This document shows positions 4,516 through 7,336 of a DNA stretch of 7,336 nt, in pieces. Source of the stretch: an uncultured archaeon (GTDB taxonomy: Archaea > Micrarchaeota > Micrarchaeia > Micrarchaeales > CABMGC01); NCBI GenBank assembly GCA_902385515.1, contig CABMGC010000095.1, positions 1 to 7,336 of the forward strand, given 5' to 3'. The translations under genes and the position numbers were made by a program. Position 1 is the stretch's first letter, and the number at the start of each line of letters is the position of its first letter. The notes under the pieces are model-generated. The model was not told where the DNA came from and did no database searches. It worked only from the letters and a program-made list of their open reading frames with translations.

Positions 4516-5568
4516 TCACAGCGAGTCCAGGCCGGTGAAGGAGGCCTCTTTCTCCTTCTCGTCTCCGACTCCGAGCACGCTTTCTCCCTTGACTCCAGTC
4601 ACGATCGCGACTATCTCGATCTGTCCCTCATATCCAGGAACGATCCTTGCGCCCCACTTGACGTTGGCCCTAGGATCCATCTGCTCGGTTATGACCTCTC
4701 CCGCCTTTATGGCGTCTCCGAGGGTCAAATCCGATGCTCCGGATATGTGGATCAGCGCGCCGGTCGCGTTCTCGAATGTCACGTCCAGCAGCTTGTTCTT
4801 AAGGACGGCCTCTGATGCGCTCGTGACCTTGTCGTTGCCCTTCCCGTTTCCGACCGATATGAATCCCACTCCTCCGTTGCCCATAATGGACCTCACGTCC
4901 GCGAAGTCTATGTTGATTAGGCTTGGCTGGGTGATCGTCCAGACCAGTCCGCCGATCGCCTTTGCGAGCACGTCGTCCGCGACCGCGAAGGCTTCGTTCA
5001 TAGGCAGGTTAGGCACGAGCTTGACCAGCCTGTTGTTGTCTACGATGATTACGCTGTCCGAGTACTTCCTCAGCTTCTGGATTCCCTCGGCAGCCTTCAC
5101 CTTCCTCACCCTCTCGAGGTCGAAAGGCATTGTCACCATCGAAACCACGATAGCTCCCTGCTCCTTCGCTATCTGCGCTATGACTGGAAGTGATCCTGTT
5201 CCGGTTCCTCCTCCCATTCCTGCGCACAAAAATACCAGCTGCGCTCCTGAAAGTACCTCTTCCAGCAGGTGCCTGTCGACCTCCGCGGCCTTGGCTCCCA
5301 CGTCAGGGGTTCCTCCAGCTCCCAGTCCTCTGGTTATGGACTTTCCGATAAGTATCTTCTTGATCCTGTCGTCTATTATCTTGAAGTGCTGAACGTCCGT
5401 GTTTACCGCAACCAGCTCGGTTCCCTTAACGCCCACTTTCAGAAGCCTGTTGATGGTGTTGTTTCCAGCACCGCCCGCTCCCAGTGTTACGATCTTTATC
5501 TGCGCGTTTATTCCCTGTCCTGCTTGGTCACCGCTTACTCCCAAAATGTCGTTCTCGTAGTCAACCAT
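4516..5568 (-). CDS. ftsZ: Cell-division GTPase FtsZ, first tandem paralogue (FtsZ2-like)
   Basis: A 350-aa FtsZ of normal archaeal length. A 24-residue N-terminal extension precedes the GTPase domain. The first nucleotide loop is G30-A-G-G-A-G-N-N37, the tubulin signature is G119-G-G-T-G-T-G125, the guanine-side loop is D177-N-N-R-L, and the T7 loop is N219-I-D221-F-A-D224, so it should polymerise and hydrolyse GTP. Stretches such as AGGAGNNTINRL, KEQGAIVV, LVPNLP and TQPSLIN match archaeal FtsZ2 better than FtsZ1, as I recall these families. The C-terminal tail is an acidic Gly/Glu/Lys linker ending ASFTGLDSL, which may be the partner-binding peptide. The start is ATG at 5568, with AGGTAGAT (5579-5572) just upstream and a TATA box at 5616-5623. 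It is the first gene of a two-gene ftsZ operon. Confidence 0.97.
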   Translation of the reverse strand: MVDYENDILGVSGDQAGQGINAQIKIVTLGAGGAGNNTINRLLKVGVKGTELVAVNTDVQHFKIIDDRIKKILIGKSITRGLGAGGTPDVGAKAAEVDRHLLEEVLSGAQLVFLCAGMGGGTGTGSLPVIAQIAKEQGAIVVSMVTMPFDLERVRKVKAAEGIQKLRKYSDSVIIVDNNRLVKLVPNLPMNEAFAVADDVLAKAIGGLVWTITQPSLINIDFADVRSIMGNGGVGFISVGNGKGNDKVTSASEAVLKNKLLDVTFENATGALIHISGASDLTLGDAIKAGEVITEQMDPRANVKWGARIVPGYEGQIEIVAIVTGVKGESVLGVGDEKEKEASFTGLDSL

Positions 5569-5612
5569 ATGATCTACCTATATTCTAATCGCCAAGTTAT
5601 GCTAATCTACTT

Positions 5613-5627
5613 AAGTTTAAATACCTT
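5613..5627 (-). promoter_or_regulatory. TATA promoter for the ftsZ operon
   Basis: The minus strand reads AAGGTATTTAAACTT, identical over 15 bases to the eIF5A promoter. The core TATTTAAA lies 47 bases before the ATG at 5568. Predicted initiation is near 5593, giving a leader of about 25 bases. On the plus strand the core reads TTTAAATA, an equally good or better TATA box, so divergent transcription toward 5645 is possible. Confidence 0.65.
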
Positions 5628-5648
5628 GTGCAGATTTTCCGATAACAG

Positions 5649-5737
5649 GAATACTCGGAATTGGCATTCCAATTCCATTACCGAGGTAAAGTGCTTTTAT
5701 TTGGGTAAAATCTGTAATACTGGAATTTACTAATGCC
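5649..5737. other. AT-rich intergenic element with mutually exclusive inverted repeats
   Basis: A local hairpin pairs GGAATTGG (5657-5664) with CCAATTCC (5669-5676) around CATT. It can be extended in another register, with CTCGG (5654-5658) pairing CCGAG (5681-5685) across a CCATTA bulge. The same right arm can instead pair at a distance: GGCATT (5663-5668) with AATGCC (5732-5737) and AATTCC (5671-5676) with GGAATT (5722-5727). AATACT-GGAATT also recurs directly, at 5650-5662 with one extra C and at 5716-5727. Switching structures of this kind are typical of leader or small-RNA elements, but AT-rich repeats can mimic them. On the plus strand T-rich CTTTTATTT (5694-5702) follows the hairpin. 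Confidence 0.35.
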
Positions 5738-5750
5738 GCAAGGCGTTCTT

Positions 5751-5765
5751 TATATAAGTATTTCG
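5751..5765 (-). promoter_or_regulatory. Strong BRE/TATA promoter, distal to ftsZ
   Basis: The minus strand reads CGAAATACTTATATA, a textbook archaeal BRE followed by a TATA box, starting 31 bases beyond the ligase stop. Initiation is expected near 5728. The product would be either a long-leader ftsZ transcript (about 160 bases untranslated, including the inverted repeats) or a separate small RNA. It is a better consensus match than the proximal ftsZ box. Confidence 0.6.
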
Positions 5766-5795
5766 TACCGCCAGGGAGCCTGAATGACGTCGGCC

Positions 5796-7336
5796 TCAGG
5801 CCGCCTCCTCCACCTTCGTCTTGCGCTGCATCTTGAACATCTCGATGACCTCCTTCGTGGTCGTGGCATCGCCAGCGTCCTTGTCCTCGCGGATCCCGTT
5901 GCTCACTATCCTTGGAAACCTTAGCGCGTAGCCGACCTCTATCCCGTTCTCGTCGTGCCTGCCGGCGGTGTGAGTCGGCGATTTCGTGATCTCGTCGGCG
6001 TTGACGGTCACCACGTACCTGGGCTCGACCCAGAAGTCAGGCTCGATTACCGCGCTGACCCGCGCCGGCTTCTTCGAGACCTTGATCTTGTCAAGGAGCT
6101 TCTTGAACATGGCCATGTTCTCCTCGGTGAAGCCGGTCCCTATCTTAGTTATGGTCTCGAAGACGTCCTCCTTTTCGTTGTAGACCGCTGCGAGAAGGCC
6201 GCCGAACCCGAACTCGGTGCGGATCCCTTTCCCGGCGTAGAAACCGACGATCACCAAATCCAGGGTGTCGGTGAGCTCGCCCTTGTAGCTCCTTTTCATC
6301 TTTATCCAGCTGAACTTGCGCGCGCCGGCCACGTAGGGGGCGTCGAGGTCTTTTGCGACTATGCCCTCCAGCCCGTCCTCGACCGCCCTGTCGAAATACT
6401 CGTCGATCTCCTTGGGTTTCGAGGTGATTATCCGGTCGGAGAAGCGTATCGTCCCGTCGCCCTTGACTATCTTCTCGAGCCTGTCCCTCCGTTCCTCGTA
6501 CCTCTTGTCGAGGTAGCTTTCGCCGTTAAGGTAAAGCAGGTCGAAGGAGAAGAGATGCAGAGGAAGCTCCTTGCTCTTCGCCTCGATGCCGTGCTTCCTC
6601 TTTCTTTGGATCGTCTCCTGGAAGGCGTGGAACTGGTCGGTGGCCTCGTCATAGGCGATCGCCTCGCCGTCGAGTATCGCGCTGTCCGCCTTGACCTCTT
6701 CCAGGGCGGCCCGCACTATTTCGGGGAACATCTCCTCCAGCCGCTCCAGCCTGCGCGAGAATATCTCGACCTTCTTGCGCTTCCTGTCTACGTGCACCTG
6801 CGCCCTCAGGCCGTCGTACTTGCTCTCGACCGCGCACCTGCCGCGCATCCTTTCGAGTATCTCATCCGCGGTGGGCAGCCTCTCGGCCAAAGCAGGCCTT
6901 ATCGGCTTGAAGAGCTCCACCCTGAAGTGCTCGATCCCCTTCACGCCCTCGCGCTCGAGGACCTCGCCGACCTCGCCGAGGTCGCTGCAGATGTTGTAGG
7001 CCACCTCAAGGCGGTCCTTGAACTTGCGCTCGCCGGTCGCCATCTTGGAGAGCGCCTCCAGCACGGTGGCGTCGCCGACGCCCAGTCTTAGCTGTCCCAG
7101 GGCGAACCGGACCACGTACTTCGCCTCGCGGGGAGTGCTCGCCGCAAGCAGCGAAGCCAGCGCCTTTACCTTCACGTCCTTGCTTCCCGGGCCGCTTGTC
7201 GCGGCTATCTTGAGCATCATCTCGAATACGTCGTTGACTTCGAACTTCTTCCCGCTCATCCTCCTGAGCCGGGTCGAGCCTGCCATCTGCTCGGCCGTAA
7301 GCCCCAGATCGCCGGTCTTCCGAAAGCTGTCGGCCA
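5796..7336 (-). CDS. lig: ATP-dependent DNA ligase, N-terminus cut by window edge
   Basis: This is the replicative/repair ligase that seals nicks via a lysine-AMP intermediate. The frame stays open from the Met at 7286 to the right edge (residues DSFRKTGDLGLTAEQ precede it and fit the N-terminal DNA-binding domain), so that Met is internal and the true start lies outside. In the window 512 residues are visible, against about 550-600 in archaeal ligases. Counting from the first full codon (7334), motif I is E170-S-K172-Y-D-G-L-R177 with K172 the adenylated lysine. Motif III is D222-G-E-A, motif IV is E323-G-I-V-A-K328, and motif V is W343-I-K-M-K347. The OB-fold domain ends with RFPRI (472-476) in the motif VI region. 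The C-terminal tail is short and charged (KMQRKTKVEEAA). No promoter is visible. It is followed by a 227-base gap and then the ftsZ operon on the same strand. Confidence 0.97.
   Translation of the reverse strand, partial: ADSFRKTGDLGLTAEQMAGSTRLRRMSGKKFEVNDVFEMMLKIAATSGPGSKDVKVKALASLLAASTPREAKYVVRFALGQLRLGVGDATVLEALSKMATGERKFKDRLEVAYNICSDLGEVGEVLEREGVKGIEHFRVELFKPIRPALAERLPTADEILERMRGRCAVESKYDGLRAQVHVDRKRKKVEIFSRRLERLEEMFPEIVRAALEEVKADSAILDGEAIAYDEATDQFHAFQETIQRKRKHGIEAKSKELPLHLFSFDLLYLNGESYLDKRYEERRDRLEKIVKGDGTIRFSDRIITSKPKEIDEYFDRAVEDGLEGIVAKDLDAPYVAGARKFSWIKMKRSYKGELTDTLDLVIVGFYAGKGIRTEFGFGGLLAAVYNEKEDVFETITKIGTGFTEENMAMFKKLLDKIKVSKKPARVSAVIEPDFWVEPRYVVTVNADEITKSPTHTAGRHDENGIEVGYALRFPRIVSNGIREDKDAGDATTTKEVIEMFKMQRKTKVEEAA

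Noticed and set aside
4517..4519. GTG at 4519 as the start of the second ftsZ
   Set aside because: It overlaps the preceding stop and lies upstream of the GGTGAT site, which correctly serves ATG at 4504.
3770..5392. Plus-strand open frames (243 and 285 codons) opposite the ftsZ genes
   Set aside because: Both are antisense to strongly conserved FtsZ proteins, and their translations are Ser/Pro/Arg-rich without family features.
5640..5800. C/D-box or H/ACA guide RNA near the ligase 3' end
   Set aside because: No RTGATGA/CTGA pair at proper spacing and no ACA box after a suitable hairpin on either strand.
5791..5803. Short inverted repeat CGGCC-TCA-GGCCG over the ligase stop as a terminator
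   Set aside because: It is only 5 bp, lies within the coding end, and is not followed by a T-tract; likely chance.
5955..7091. Long plus-strand open frame (378 codons) antisense to the ligase
   Set aside because: The minus-strand ligase has all nucleotidyltransferase motifs. The antisense frame is a product of GC-rich codon bias, with no ribosome binding site or recognisable domain.
7284..7286. ATG at 7286 as the ligase start
   Set aside because: The frame continues upstream to the window edge with ligase-like sequence (TGDLGLTAEQ), and the protein would lack much of the N-terminal DNA-binding domain.
1..7336. CRISPR array, insertion sequence, toxin-antitoxin or defence system
   Set aside because: No regularly spaced repeats, transposase or integrase motifs, terminal inverted repeats of useful length, or nuclease/toxin signatures were seen in any frame.

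Overview
This looks like a chromosomal segment of a GC-rich archaeon. The evidence is eIF5A with a hypusine site, eukaryote-type ribosomal proteins eS24 and eS31 (S27ae), an ATP-dependent replicative DNA ligase, two FtsZ proteins of the archaeal FtsZ2 type, and TATA/BRE promoters with GGTGAT-type ribosome binding sites. The compact gene order and small proteins would suit a DPANN lineage such as Micrarchaeota, but that placement is inference and no rRNA or other phylogenetic marker is present to settle it.

Layout. On the minus strand from 1907 down to the left edge lies a five-gene, tightly spaced unit: eIF5A, rps24e, rps27ae, a CPBP intramembrane protease, and a SPOUT/TrmJ-like RNA methyltransferase cut by the window start. 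A 183-base divergent region (1908-2090) carries promoters for both directions and three adjacent short stem-loops. On the plus strand follow two accessory genes with their own promoters: an unrecognised 178-aa soluble protein (2091-2627) and a class I SAM-dependent methyltransferase of unknown target (2685-3392). A 92-base convergent gap holds a perfect 9-bp hairpin between imperfect 12-base direct repeats. On the minus strand again come two tandem ftsZ paralogues (5568-4516, then 4504-3485), 11 bases apart and almost certainly co-transcribed. Upstream of them is an AT-rich 227-base intergenic region with two TATA boxes and mutually exclusive inverted repeats. Last is the DNA ligase (minus, 5796 to the right edge), whose reading frame stays open past the window, so its N-terminus is missing.

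How the genes fit together. The left operon is translation-centred (elongation factor, two small-subunit ribosomal proteins, an RNA methyltransferase) with a membrane protease inserted. The ftsZ pair is a cell-division unit. Both FtsZ proteins keep the GTP-binding signature and the T7-loop aspartates, so both are probably active GTPases, while the second has a diverged first nucleotide-binding loop. The two plus-strand genes between the operons have no obvious tie to either.

Nothing here is clearly an undescribed defence or mobile system. The strongest leads are the intergenic element upstream of the ftsZ pair, the tandem FtsZ paralogues themselves, the structured convergent and divergent gaps, and the unrecognised 178-aa protein. 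Several starts were re-chosen from ribosome binding sites: rps24e at 1498 and the second ftsZ at 4504. TTG starts are used for rps27ae and the CPBP gene.
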